From positions 1-64,000 of the forward strand of contig NZ_QMBQ01000008.1 of assembly GCF_003289965.1 (NCBI RefSeq): a stretch of 64,000 nucleotides of DNA. The letters run 5' to 3'. Every line of letters starts with the position of its first letter. The stretch's first letter is position 1. Positions 1 through 8,144 of this stretch are shown one piece after another. The notes under the pieces were generated by a model. It made no database searches, was not told the DNA's origin, and worked only from the letters and a program-made list of their open reading frames with translations. A program made the position numbers and the translations under genes. The stretch comes from Mesorhizobium atlanticum (GTDB lineage Bacteria; Pseudomonadota; Alphaproteobacteria; Rhizobiales; Rhizobiaceae).

Positions 1-840
1 CAACCCGATCGCGCAGACGACGACGGCGGCCGACGGCAGCTATCACTTCGACAATCTCGGTCCGCTCAGCGGCGGCCAGACCTATGTCGTGCAGGAAGTG
101 CTGCCGAGCGGCGATGTCGAGACCCTGGGCAAGGACGGCTATATCGTCGCGGCCACCAGCGGCAACACCACCACCGGCGAGGACTTCGCCAACTTCGTGA
201 AGTTCTCGATCTCGGGCACCAAGTACACCGACGTCAAAGGCGACGACACGACGACCCATAACGCCGACGACACGCCGCTGGCGAACATCACCATCAACCT
301 CTATGCCAGCAACGACCTCGTCAACCCGATCGCGCAAACGACGACGGCGGCCGACGGCAGCTATCACTTCGACAATCTCGGTCCGCTCAGCGGCGGCCAG
401 ACCTATGTCGTGCAGGAAGTGCTGCCGAGCGGCGATGTCGAGACCCTGGGCAAGGACGGCTATATCGTCGCGGCCACCAGCGGCAACACCACCACCGGCG
501 AGGACTTCGCCAACTTCGTGAAGTTCTCGATCTCGGGCACCAAGTATCTGGACGCCAATGGCGACGACACGACGACCCATAACGCCGACGACACGCCGCT
601 GGCGAACATCACCATCAACCTCTATGCCAGCAACGATCTCGTCAACCCGATCGCGCAGACGACGACGGCGGCCGACGGCAGCTATCACTTCGACAATCTC
701 GGCCCGCTCAGCGGTGGCCAGACCTATGTCGTGCAGGAAGTGCTGCCGAGCGGCTATGTCGAGACCCTGGGCAAGGACGGCTATATCGTCGCGGCCACCA
801 GCGGCAACAACACCACCGGCGAGGACTTTGGCAACTTCCT
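1..840 (+). repeat. Tandem 321-bp coding repeats (2.6 copies visible)
   Basis: The string caacccgatcgcgca recurs at 1, 322 and 643, giving an exact 321-bp (107-codon) period. Copies differ at only a few positions, for example cagacg versus caaacg near 20/340, TDVKGDD versus LDANGDD at the module joint, and GDVETLG versus GYVETLG in the last copy. Identity at the DNA level, including synonymous sites, points to recent duplication or ongoing gene conversion. More copies probably lie upstream of the window. Confidence 0.95.
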
Positions 841-1375
841 GCCACCGGCGGGCCAGGGCTTGACGCCTGGCTTCTGGAAGAACCACATCGGTATCTTGAA
901 CCAGGAGTTGGGCTCGTTCCATCCAGGCTGGAACTCCAACACCTCCTTTGACACTGTCTTCGGGTTCCAGGACCTGTCGAAGATCCCCCAAACGCTCTCG
1001 ATCGCGGATGCGTTGGCAGCCAAGGGTGGCGGCATCCATCACCTCGAACGCTCCTCGGCGGCGGCGTATCTCTCGGCTGCCGTCACCGCCGTGCCTGACG
1101 GCCCGGGCGGTAAACCGGAGCTCAATTTCAGTTTCTCCGCGGCGACCAGTTCGAACCCAACCATCATCTCTATTCTCAATCTGATTGACGCGAACCACGA
1201 TCACACGCTGCAACCGGGCGAGGTGGCTGGCGCGGTGCTGGACGTCCTTAACGACACCAACGCCCCAACCTCCAACTTCGGCCTGACCGGGCAGCCGGGG
1301 ATAGAGGATATCGCGAACGCGTTCGACGCGATGAACAACCAGACGCATCCGGACGCCAGCGTCTTCCTGATTTGA
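2..1375 (+). CDS. SdrD B-type repeat surface/secreted protein, 5'-truncated by window edge
   Basis: The 3' part (457 residues) of a larger protein whose start lies before the window. Three tandem modules of 107 residues have SdrD-B/Cna-B-like signatures (DGSYHFDNL, TYVVQEVLPSG). A C-terminal domain follows, opening with TPGFWKNH (nt 863-886) and carrying an EF-hand/dockerin-like loop DANHDHTLQPGE (nt 1187-1222). The modules predict an elongated beta-sandwich stalk and the loop predicts Ca2+ binding. There is no LPXTG motif, and the acidic-hydrophobic end (DASVFLI) resembles type I secretion signals, so an exported adhesin or matrix protein is the best guess. An HlyC-like acyltransferase gene lies 267 bp downstream, which may matter for its modification. 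Family recognition is good; secretion route and role are inference. Confidence 0.8.
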   Translation, partial: NPIAQTTTAADGSYHFDNLGPLSGGQTYVVQEVLPSGDVETLGKDGYIVAATSGNTTTGEDFANFVKFSISGTKYTDVKGDDTTTHNADDTPLANITINLYASNDLVNPIAQTTTAADGSYHFDNLGPLSGGQTYVVQEVLPSGDVETLGKDGYIVAATSGNTTTGEDFANFVKFSISGTKYLDANGDDTTTHNADDTPLANITINLYASNDLVNPIAQTTTAADGSYHFDNLGPLSGGQTYVVQEVLPSGYVETLGKDGYIVAATSGNNTTGEDFGNFLPPAGQGLTPGFWKNHIGILNQELGSFHPGWNSNTSFDTVFGFQDLSKIPQTLSIADALAAKGGGIHHLERSSAAAYLSAAVTAVPDGPGGKPELNFSFSAATSSNPTIISILNLIDANHDHTLQPGEVAGAVLDVLNDTNAPTSNFGLTGQPGIEDIANAFDAMNNQTHPDASVFLI

Positions 1376-1396
1376 CGAGCTGTGCGCAAATCTCAT

Positions 1397-1421
1397 GATC
1401 GGGGGCACCTTGCCCCCGATC
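1397..1421 (+). terminator. Strong GC hairpin after the repeat-protein gene
   Basis: A perfect 10-bp stem GATCGGGGGC / GCCCCCGATC with a 5-base loop (acctt) lies 21 bp after the stop codon of the repeat protein. There is no T-run, so it could terminate transcription or stabilise the mRNA 3' end. Confidence 0.6.
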
Positions 1422-1642
1422 GTTCGGCGACAAGACGCAATCAGACACAGGGCTCACGCGATCAAGCGGGCGGCCGCGACCGCGGCACCATGTCCAGCGT
1501 TGGAAGCTGCCCCATCAGCCAGTGCCGACAGCATGCTTGAAAAATCGACCTGACAAACTTAGCGTTGCCCGCGCTCTTTCCCTCTAGCCCCGCGCGGCTT
1601 GCCCATCATAGTCTCTCGCGCCGTTTCAAACGCACGAGTCGC

Positions 1643-2074
1643 ATGAGCAAACTTCTTTTCACCCGCGTTCCCGCCAGCCCGGTCTCGCTCGGGCTCGTCT
1701 GCAATTTTCTTGCGCATTACCCGCCATTCGACGGCTACGAGTTCGGTCTGATGGTGAAGACCTTGCGCTATCAACTCGAGCAACAGACACACCTTATCGG
1801 CTCGGTGGAGGATGCGATCGTTGCCTATGTCGGCTGGATCGTAACCAGCCGCGAGATCGCCGAGGCATGGGTCGCGAACAACGGTCCGCTCAATCCAGAT
1901 CCCGGTGGCGCCGCCATTGCCGCGACCGTGATGGCGACGCGCTCTTCCTCGCATATCCTCCCGCTGATCAAGGAAGCCAAGCTGCTCAACCTCGACAAAT
2001 CCGTCTATTGGAAACGCGATTTCATCGACGCGCGCGGCGCGATGAAGCGCGCCGTGCGCAAGCGGGACGGCTGA
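1643..2074 (+). CDS. HlyC-like (toxin-activating lysine acyltransferase family) protein
   Basis: A 143-residue protein. From LG (residues 16-17) to VAYVGW (60-65) it aligns without gaps to E. coli HlyC as I remember it: LG-x-V near the start, a conserved Gln, then VAY-x-x-W, and a C-terminal WKRDFIDARGAMKRAV resembling HlyC's HGGKID tail. HlyC enzymes transfer acyl chains from acyl-ACP to lysines of RTX proteins. The residue in the position of HlyC's essential His is Phe here, with a His four residues earlier, and no obvious equivalent of the catalytic Asp is seen, so activity is uncertain. The ATG at 1643 fits the family length; an in-frame GTG/ATG-type start at 1565 would add 26 unlikely residues. 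Its stop overlaps the next start (TGATG), so the two are co-translated. Confidence 0.5.
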   Translation: MSKLLFTRVPASPVSLGLVCNFLAHYPPFDGYEFGLMVKTLRYQLEQQTHLIGSVEDAIVAYVGWIVTSREIAEAWVANNGPLNPDPGGAAIAATVMATRSSSHILPLIKEAKLLNLDKSVYWKRDFIDARGAMKRAVRKRDG

Positions 2075-2940
2075 TGGACCAGGCGTCGCCCGGCGAGGCG
2101 CTGACCCAAGAGATTCTCATCCGCCTCGGCGACCGTTATGCGTCGATGTTCGTGCGCATCTGGCAGCCGGCGGGCACGCCCCGCGGCAGTGTTTTCTGTC
2201 TGCACGGCTTTACCGGAAACGGTTCCGATTTCGATTATCTCGCCGCATTTCTCTGCCGCAACGGCTACCTGGTGGTCTGTCCGGACCTGCTTGGGCGAGG
2301 GCGGAGCGCCTATCTCGGCGGCGGCTATGACATCAATGTCTACTATAATTGCCTGCGCGCGCTCGGCCAGTTCGCTGGCAAGGAGAACCATTTTATCGGG
2401 TCGTCCTGGGGCGGCACGATCCTTCTGTTGTTTCTCTATATGACCCGTGCGCGGGCCACCAAGGTGGTGCTCAACGACGTTCCCATGATTGGCGGCGCCA
2501 ATGTCGATCACATTCGTTCCGAGATCATTCGGGACAGTGAGGCGCAATTTTCCACCCGCGCCGAAGCCGAGGCCTATGTGCGCGCGACCCGCTCCTTCAT
2601 GGGACCCGTCGAGGAGAGCGTGTTCTCGCGCTATGTCGCCAACAAGATCGTTTCCGGTCCCGAAGGCTTTCGCCTGGCTTATGACCCGGCCACGACCGCA
2701 AGCTTCGGTTCGATGACCGGTCGCGACTACGACCTGTTCCAGATCGTGTCGAAGGTGCAGGCGCGCTTCCTTTTGATGTATGGCCGCGAGAGCAATTTCA
2801 TCGACAGGCAGGCCATCGACCGCACCCGTCAAGTTCGGCCGGATCTGCTGGTGGTCGACAATGTCGATGCCGGCCATCCACCGTCGTTGATGACGCTCGG
2901 CCAGGCGCTGCTTGTTCTCGGCTTCCTCACGACCGTCTGA
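2074..2940 (+). CDS. Alpha/beta hydrolase, serine nucleophile
   Basis: A 288-residue alpha/beta-hydrolase. The oxyanion region LHGFTGNG is at residues 43-50, the nucleophile elbow GSSWGG has Ser111, and a C-terminal His268 sits in DAGHPPS. A central cap runs roughly from 120 to 210. No signal peptide, so probably cytoplasmic. The start is set by the TGATG overlap with the HlyC-like gene, which implies linked function; an acyl-thioesterase or lipase activity supplying or removing acyl groups would fit but is only inference. Substrate cannot be read from the sequence. Ends 21 bp before the convergent gene at 2962. Confidence 0.8.
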   Translation: MDQASPGEALTQEILIRLGDRYASMFVRIWQPAGTPRGSVFCLHGFTGNGSDFDYLAAFLCRNGYLVVCPDLLGRGRSAYLGGGYDINVYYNCLRALGQFAGKENHFIGSSWGGTILLLFLYMTRARATKVVLNDVPMIGGANVDHIRSEIIRDSEAQFSTRAEAEAYVRATRSFMGPVEESVFSRYVANKIVSGPEGFRLAYDPATTASFGSMTGRDYDLFQIVSKVQARFLLMYGRESNFIDRQAIDRTRQVRPDLLVVDNVDAGHPPSLMTLGQALLVLGFLTTV

Positions 2941-2961
2941 ATGCGCGGATAGCGACCGCGA

Positions 2962-3549
2962 TCAGCCGTCGGCTTCGATCATCTCGATCCGGCACCAGGG
3001 CCGCCCTTGGCGGGTGATCGAGCAGGTCGTGAGGCCGTGTTCGGTTCCAGGCTTCTTGAGGCTGACCAGCTCGACGGCCGCCGCCGGCCGCCGCTCCAGA
3101 TGCAGCGTCCGAAGCAGGAAGCGCCGGCCTGTGGCCGCCTGATAGCGGTTGAAAACCACCGCCAGGATTTCCGAGTGGCCATGCCGGCCCAGAACCAGAT
3201 AGCGATGGTACCCGGCGCAGCCGGGGAGCGCGACGTGAGAAGCAAGCGCAGGCTCGCTCTCAACTGGGGGCAGGGCATTTTCGAGGTTGGTGACGAAGAA
3301 GTCGACCGGTGCGCCATGGCGCGGCGCCAGCGACACCGCAACGGCCGTGGCATGGCCGCGTCTGAAGCTGATGGCGGCGTGGTTGGCGATCGGCCGCAGG
3401 AATTTCAGCCCAAGACGGGCGAAGTAGGGGCAGCGGCGCTCGATCAGTGCCACGACGTCCAGTCCGCGCACGTAGCGGCGGTGCCCGATGCGCGGGAAGG
3501 CGAGCTGCTCGCCCTCGACGAACAGCCGGGTCGCGGGCGCTTCGTTCAT
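2962..3549 (-). CDS. Protein of unknown function coupled to the P450
   Basis: A 195-residue protein not recognised as a named family. It has no signal peptide or transmembrane segment and is rich in Arg, His and beta-prone stretches (YHRYLVLGRHGHSEILAVVF, RFLLRTLHLERRP). The start codon at 3549 overlaps the P450 stop (ATGA), so translation is coupled and expression is tied to the P450. It could be a partner or accessory enzyme for the P450 product. An upstream in-frame extension to 3705 overlaps the P450 coding region and is implausible. Confidence 0.6.
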   Translation of the reverse strand: MNEAPATRLFVEGEQLAFPRIGHRRYVRGLDVVALIERRCPYFARLGLKFLRPIANHAAISFRRGHATAVAVSLAPRHGAPVDFFVTNLENALPPVESEPALASHVALPGCAGYHRYLVLGRHGHSEILAVVFNRYQAATGRRFLLRTLHLERRPAAAVELVSLKKPGTEHGLTTCSITRQGRPWCRIEMIEADG

Positions 3550-4739
3550 CGCCGCGCGACACCGACCGACGAGCCGGCCGCAGGCCGCAGCGCCAGCGCA
3601 TAGTCGAAGCGGATCACGTCGTCCGCGCGGCTGAAGGTGAACTGGCGCACCACGGCGCGCACTGCCTCCTTGACCTCGAGCCGACCGAGCCGGGCGCCGC
3701 CGCACATACGCGGCCCGGTCAGGAAAGGGATGAAGGCACGGCGGTCGTAGGTGTCTTCGATGAATTCCCTTCGGCTGGCATCGAAGGTTCTCGGGTCCGA
3801 CCAGAATGCCGGATGCTGGTGAACGCCCACCACCGAGAGGAGGATGAGTTGTCCCCGCCCCAGCCTGCGGCCCTCGAGCGACGTCTCGGCGCCAACTTCC
3901 CGGACGAGGAACGGAATCGGCGGCAGGTAGCGCATCGTCTCGTTGACGATGCAGTCGGTGAACGGCGTCTCGGCCGCGTTGCCGTCAATCTCGTCCTGAA
4001 CGCGCTGCTGCACCTTTGCGTTGGCACCCAGTCGGTCGATCACCCACAGGATGGTGGCGACCGTCGTTTCCACGCCGGCAAAGGCGTTCATCACGAACTC
4101 CTCCACCGGGGAGAAGCCATCTATGTCCTTGGCCCTGTCCGCGAAGCGTGCCATTTCCGCCGCGGCGCGCGGATCGGCGGCGAGTTGCCTGGCGAAATCG
4201 GCAACCACCTGGCGGGCCTCGCCTATGGCGCTGTCGCGTTCCGAGGTCGTAGGCGCCACCCAGGAGAAATATTGCAGCCGCCGCAGCACCTCGCGGACGC
4301 GGTCGATCAGCGCGATCGTTGATGCGATGTCTGGAACCAGGTTGAATGCGCGGTAAAAAATCGTGAGTGAGGCGGCAAACAGCGCCTTCTGGATACCGGC
4401 AAGCGTCGCATCGCTTTGCGACAGGCGCGCCGTGTAGACATCCAGGACCGCGTTCTGCTGCGCCGGCTTCGCAGCCGCGAGATAGGCATCCTGCGTGATG
4501 TCGCGCCGTGCCGCCCAGTCTTCGTCATTGGTGTTGAAGCGGCTATAGCCCAACGCCGAGATCATGGAGAAATTCTTGCGGAACAGGGCCGGCGCCTTGA
4601 CGATGCGGTCGACCGCTTCCGGGTGGTCGAACACCTGCAGGTTGCCGACGCGTTTTTCGACGTCGCTCTGCTCGCCGCTTTGCGCGTAGAGCGCATAGAC
4701 GAGACCGTTGAGGACGTCCTCGATCTGCGATTGCTGCAT
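3546..4739 (-). CDS. Cytochrome P450
   Basis: A 397-residue soluble bacterial P450 with all hallmark motifs: the I-helix oxygen-binding AGVETT, the K-helix ExxR (NETMRY), and the haem-binding loop FLTGPRMCGGARLG with axial thiolate Cys346. Length and absence of a membrane anchor fit class I bacterial P450s that need separate ferredoxin and reductase, neither of which is nearby. The ATG at 4739 is preceded by a GGGGG ribosome-binding stretch; starts further upstream add low-complexity residues. Convergent with the hydrolase pair and divergent from the outer membrane protein. Substrate unknown; a fatty-acyl or terpenoid hydroxylation is possible. Confidence 0.95.
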   Translation of the reverse strand: MQQSQIEDVLNGLVYALYAQSGEQSDVEKRVGNLQVFDHPEAVDRIVKAPALFRKNFSMISALGYSRFNTNDEDWAARRDITQDAYLAAAKPAQQNAVLDVYTARLSQSDATLAGIQKALFAASLTIFYRAFNLVPDIASTIALIDRVREVLRRLQYFSWVAPTTSERDSAIGEARQVVADFARQLAADPRAAAEMARFADRAKDIDGFSPVEEFVMNAFAGVETTVATILWVIDRLGANAKVQQRVQDEIDGNAAETPFTDCIVNETMRYLPPIPFLVREVGAETSLEGRRLGRGQLILLSVVGVHQHPAFWSDPRTFDASRREFIEDTYDRRAFIPFLTGPRMCGGARLGRLEVKEAVRAVVRQFTFSRADDVIRFDYALALRPAAGSSVGVARR

Positions 4740-4966
4740 TTGGCCCCCGCCAAGCCCGCCGGTCGCGGCGGCCGAACTAACCCAACCTAAGGCTAGCCAT
4801 ATTTGTTTCGAGTTAATAGGCGGACCCGCAATCGGCACCAATGCGGCGGCCGCTGTAGCAAAGATGCAACATTGCCGGACGAAGAGATTTTGGCGGCTTT
4901 CTTCAAAAGTTCCCTTGAGTTAGCTTCGCGCGGGTTTTGGGTTTGGGCTTCCAACGGGGGGAAGGC

Positions 4967-5896
4967 ATGCGGGCGCAAGCTTCCGGCAAATTTCTGGCGA
5001 CTGTAGCGGCTTCAGCCGCGTCGATGACATCGGTTGGTGTGGCGACGGCCCATGCCACCGAAGCGCAGGTGACCGATCCATCGGTGATCGATTCGCGCAT
5101 CAAGATCGCCTTCGAAGGCGCGGTGTTTCAAAACAACGTCCACAGCGACAAGACCGGCCTGGGCGGCAGCGACAAGCTCGGCAACGCCAATGGCGATCTC
5201 TACGGCTCGATCGCGCTAACCAAGCAGATTTCGCCCGATGTCGACTGGCGCCTCGCCGGCGCCTTCCACACCGGCAAGGATCGCTCCTGGGATTTCAACG
5301 CCTCCTCGCCGACCGAGGCGTTCGACTTCAACTATGGCGACGACTTCAATTTCCAGACGCTGGACTTTGATCTCGGCAAGCACGTCAAGATGCAGGCCGC
5401 CGACATCCGTTTCTTCGGCGGGTTGCGGCTGGTGCACTCCAAGGAGCATATCGGCGTTGGCGAGAGCTTCAGTGAGACCAGTCCGGTCGACAAGAGCGGC
5501 AGCGCGGACAAGCTCGGCAAGGCCGAATACTGGGGCATCGGTCCGCATGTCGGGGTCGAAGGCTATTATCCGCTCGGCGAGAAATGGGGGCTGACCGGCT
5601 CGGCCTCGGGTGCGGTCATGTGGGGCCGTCGCACCGAAACCGTCTCCTTCGATGTTGTCAGCGATAACCCGAACAACAATCCCACCCATCAGGAAGGCCA
5701 CTTCAGCGAAAGCCAGCACTCCAACGAGACGGTCACGAGCTTTGATGCCTCGGCCGGTATCAGCTGGACGCCCTTCACCAACACTACCTTCACCGCAGGC
5801 TACAAGGTCGAGCAGTGGCACAATCTGCTGGTGACCGCGGACAAGAAGACGTCGACGTTCAACGGCCCGTTCCTGCGCCTCGAAGTCAAGATGTGA
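4967..5896 (+). CDS. Outer-membrane beta-barrel protein
   Basis: 309 residues with an N-terminal signal peptide (about 1-30, positively charged start then Ala/Ser-rich core ending near AHA). Alternating amphipathic strands follow, many ending in aromatic residues, with the final strand FNGPFLRLEVKM. The pattern and size match Lpg1974/Legionella-MOMP-like pore-forming outer membrane proteins. The ATG at 4967 sits behind the strong ribosome site gggggaagg (4956-4965). It has its own promoter space against the divergent P450. Function as a porin is family inference. Confidence 0.8.
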   Translation: MRAQASGKFLATVAASAASMTSVGVATAHATEAQVTDPSVIDSRIKIAFEGAVFQNNVHSDKTGLGGSDKLGNANGDLYGSIALTKQISPDVDWRLAGAFHTGKDRSWDFNASSPTEAFDFNYGDDFNFQTLDFDLGKHVKMQAADIRFFGGLRLVHSKEHIGVGESFSETSPVDKSGSADKLGKAEYWGIGPHVGVEGYYPLGEKWGLTGSASGAVMWGRRTETVSFDVVSDNPNNNPTHQEGHFSESQHSNETVTSFDASAGISWTPFTNTTFTAGYKVEQWHNLLVTADKKTSTFNGPFLRLEVKM

Positions 5897-5915
5897 CGGC
5901 GGCGGCCGGCTGCAG

Positions 5916-6773
5916 GTGAATTCGGAAACGGGTTTCGAATCCAGGTTCGCGGCAAACGGCGGCGTCAAACTGCACTACACAGCGGCGGGCTCAGGCCCGC
6001 CGATCGTGTTTCTGCACGGCTTTCCTGACCATGGCCTCGGCTGGCGGCGCCAGATCGAGGCACTCCAGGGCAGGTTCAGGGTCCTTGCGCCGGATCTGCG
6101 CGGTTTCGGGCGAAGCGATTCCCCGCAAGGTCATGCCAGCTACGCGTTGATGCCCTGCCTGATCGAGGACGTGCTGGCCGTGCTGGCGGCCGAGGGCATT
6201 TCGCAGGCCTCCGTCGTCGGGCATGATTGGGGCGGCATGATCGCCTGGTGGCTTGCGATGCGCGTGCCGCAGGCGGTGCGCCGCCTCGTGCTGCTCTCGG
6301 CACCGCACCCGCGCCACTATTTGCGCGCCATCAACGATCCGGCCAATGCCGGCACCATCGACTATATCCGCCGTTTCCAGGGCGTGGCCGGCGCCATCCT
6401 GCCGACGCCGGAGGAACTCGCCTCCTGGGTCGCCGACGAGGCAGAGAGGCAGGCGCTGGCGGAAGCGCTTCGGCGCTCGCACCCGGACGCGATGCTCGGT
6501 TATTACAGGGCCAACATCCCGCTCGGCAAAGTACCGGATATCGGCCCGCTGCCACTGGTCAGGGTCCCGACACTGGTTATGTTCGGCGCCGACGACCCGT
6601 ATATCCCGGCCGGCGCCTATGACGGCACTTTCCGTGAAGTCGACAATGTCACGTCGGTTGTCGCGATTCCAGGTGCGGGCCACTTCATCCACCACCAGGC
6701 TGCGGGATTTGTCAGCCGCGAGGTAGAAGGATGGGTGACAAGGCCGCCGTCGAGTTTTCGACCTTTGGGGTAG
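5916..6773 (+). CDS. Alpha/beta hydrolase, epoxide hydrolase / haloacetate dehalogenase type
   Basis: 285 residues. The nucleophile elbow is GHDWGG with Asp104 in place of Ser, which places it among epoxide hydrolases and haloalkane/haloacetate dehalogenases; HGFPDHG (34-40) is the oxyanion segment and His256 in GAGHFIHHQ is the general base. It would open an epoxide or displace a halide through an Asp ester. A GTG start at 5916 is used since no upstream ATG is available in frame. It lies 19 bp after the barrel gene on the same strand and could be co-transcribed. Confidence 0.85.
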   Translation: MNSETGFESRFAANGGVKLHYTAAGSGPPIVFLHGFPDHGLGWRRQIEALQGRFRVLAPDLRGFGRSDSPQGHASYALMPCLIEDVLAVLAAEGISQASVVGHDWGGMIAWWLAMRVPQAVRRLVLLSAPHPRHYLRAINDPANAGTIDYIRRFQGVAGAILPTPEELASWVADEAERQALAEALRRSHPDAMLGYYRANIPLGKVPDIGPLPLVRVPTLVMFGADDPYIPAGAYDGTFREVDNVTSVVAIPGAGHFIHHQAAGFVSREVEGWVTRPPSSFRPLG

Positions 6774-6927
6774 CGACAGGCAGCATCGGGGAACCCACCC
6801 AAAGCGTTGCATACCTTCTCATCACCATAATGAATGGCGACTGGCCGCGAATGTCCGTGGGGCTTTCAGCGGATCGGTTGGCACAAAAAATCCTTGCCTC
6901 CTCTCTCATCTTCATTCTAATCTCCCT

Positions 6928-6943
6928 GAGAAAACCTTTTCCC
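6928..6943. promoter_or_regulatory. LacI-family operator, distal copy
   Basis: The sequence gagaaaaccttttccc, an imperfect palindrome around AAAACCTTTT, occurs here and again, identical, 68 bp downstream. Two identical sites in front of a LacI-type regulator gene suggest autoregulation, perhaps by looping; 68 bp is about 6.5 helical turns, so the sites lie roughly on opposite faces. Confidence 0.7.
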
Positions 6944-6995
6944 AAATCGCCCCGCGCCCGCTGACCTCACCCGTCATCGCCGCGCAGGGCGGTAA

Positions 6996-7011
6996 GAGAA
7001 AACCTTTTCCC
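6996..7011. promoter_or_regulatory. LacI-family operator, proximal copy
   Basis: Second identical gagaaaaccttttccc, ending 23 bp before the regulator's start codon. The position would block transcription of the regulator and the importer operon behind it. Confidence 0.7.
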
Positions 7012-7034
7012 AGCTAAGGGAATCCGCCGCGCCC

Positions 7035-8084
7035 ATGCCTTCCGACGCCGAGCCAGCGCCAGTCTCCGCCAAGACGCCGGTCACCCTTCGCGAGGTGGCG
7101 GCGACCGCGGGCGTCAGCGTGGCGACGGCGTCCAAAGCGCTGAACGGGCAGGGGCGGATGACGGCGGAAACGCGCGAGCGCATCCGCGAGACGGCGCGGC
7201 TGCTCGGCTTCCGGCCGAACAGCCTGGCGCAGAGCCTGTTGCGCAAACGCTCCTTCACCGTCGGGCTGCTCACCAACGATACCTATGGCCGCTTCTCGCT
7301 GCCGCTGATGGCCGGCGTTTCGGATGCGTTGGTCGACAAGGGCGTCTCGGTGTTCCTGTGCAATGTCGAGGACGACCAGCGGCTCGGCCAGCTGCATGTC
7401 GAGGCCATGCTCGACAAGCGCGTCGACGGCATCGTCGCCACCGGAAAGCGCATCGATCGCCATCTGCCGGTCGATCTCTCCGATCTGCGCATTCCGGTCG
7501 TCTACGCCTTCACCCAGCCCGATCCCGGCGCGGTCGGCCTGGTTTCCGACGACGCCGGCGGCGCGCGGCTGGCGGTCGAGCACTTTCTGCGGCTCGGCCG
7601 CCGGCGCATCGCCCATGTCAGCGGACCGGCGAGCTTCGCCGTCGTGCATACGCGCGCCGAGGCTTATCGCGATGTCCTGAAGGAGAACGGCCTGGCCGTG
7701 AACGAGCCGCTGCTCGGCGCCTGGTCGGAAGGCTGGGGCCACGAGGCGGTGGCAAAACTCTTCGGCAGCGCGGGCAGGGAAGGCTGGCCGGACGCCGTCT
7801 TCTGCGGCAACGACCAGATCGCCCGCGGCGTCATCGACGCGCTGCGCGAGCGCGGCATCAGCGTGCCGGACGATGTCGGCGTCATCGGCTTCGACAATTG
7901 GGAGATCGTGGCCGAGGCGACGCGCCCGCCGCTCACCTCCGTCGACATGAATCTTTCGACGCTCGGTCGCGAGGCCGGGCTCGCCTTGCTTTCGCTCGTC
8001 GACGGCCAACCGGCCGCGCCGGGCATCAGGAAACTGCCGTGCCGGCTGGTGGTGCGTCAGTCATGCGGAAGTCCGCCGGAATGA
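7035..8084 (+). CDS. LacI-family transcriptional regulator
   Basis: 349 residues: an N-terminal HTH and hinge (VTLREVAATAGVSVATASKAL at about 16-36, followed by RPNSLAQSLLRKR) and a periplasmic-binding-protein-like effector domain ending with the typical VIGFDNWEIVAEATRPPLTS segment. It leads a cluster of binding protein, two permeases and a GH127 glycosidase, so the inducer is probably an arabinose-containing saccharide. Two identical operator-like sites lie directly upstream. Only 60 bp separate it from the binding-protein gene, so it is likely the first gene of the operon. Confidence 0.93.
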   Translation: MPSDAEPAPVSAKTPVTLREVAATAGVSVATASKALNGQGRMTAETRERIRETARLLGFRPNSLAQSLLRKRSFTVGLLTNDTYGRFSLPLMAGVSDALVDKGVSVFLCNVEDDQRLGQLHVEAMLDKRVDGIVATGKRIDRHLPVDLSDLRIPVVYAFTQPDPGAVGLVSDDAGGARLAVEHFLRLGRRRIAHVSGPASFAVVHTRAEAYRDVLKENGLAVNEPLLGAWSEGWGHEAVAKLFGSAGREGWPDAVFCGNDQIARGVIDALRERGISVPDDVGVIGFDNWEIVAEATRPPLTSVDMNLSTLGREAGLALLSLVDGQPAAPGIRKLPCRLVVRQSCGSPPE

Positions 8085-8144
8085 AGCAACAAGGCCGCGC
8101 GCCCGCATCCGCCGGGCGGCGTGGCCGAAACTGGGAGGAGAACC

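Noticed and set aside
1..840. CRISPR-like or satellite array
   Set aside because: The 321-bp units are coding, translate to SdrD-B modules and lack short direct repeats with spacers.
5927..5945. T-loop-like gtttcgaatcc suggesting a tRNA
   Set aside because: It lies inside the start of the hydrolase gene and no acceptor or anticodon stem surrounds it.
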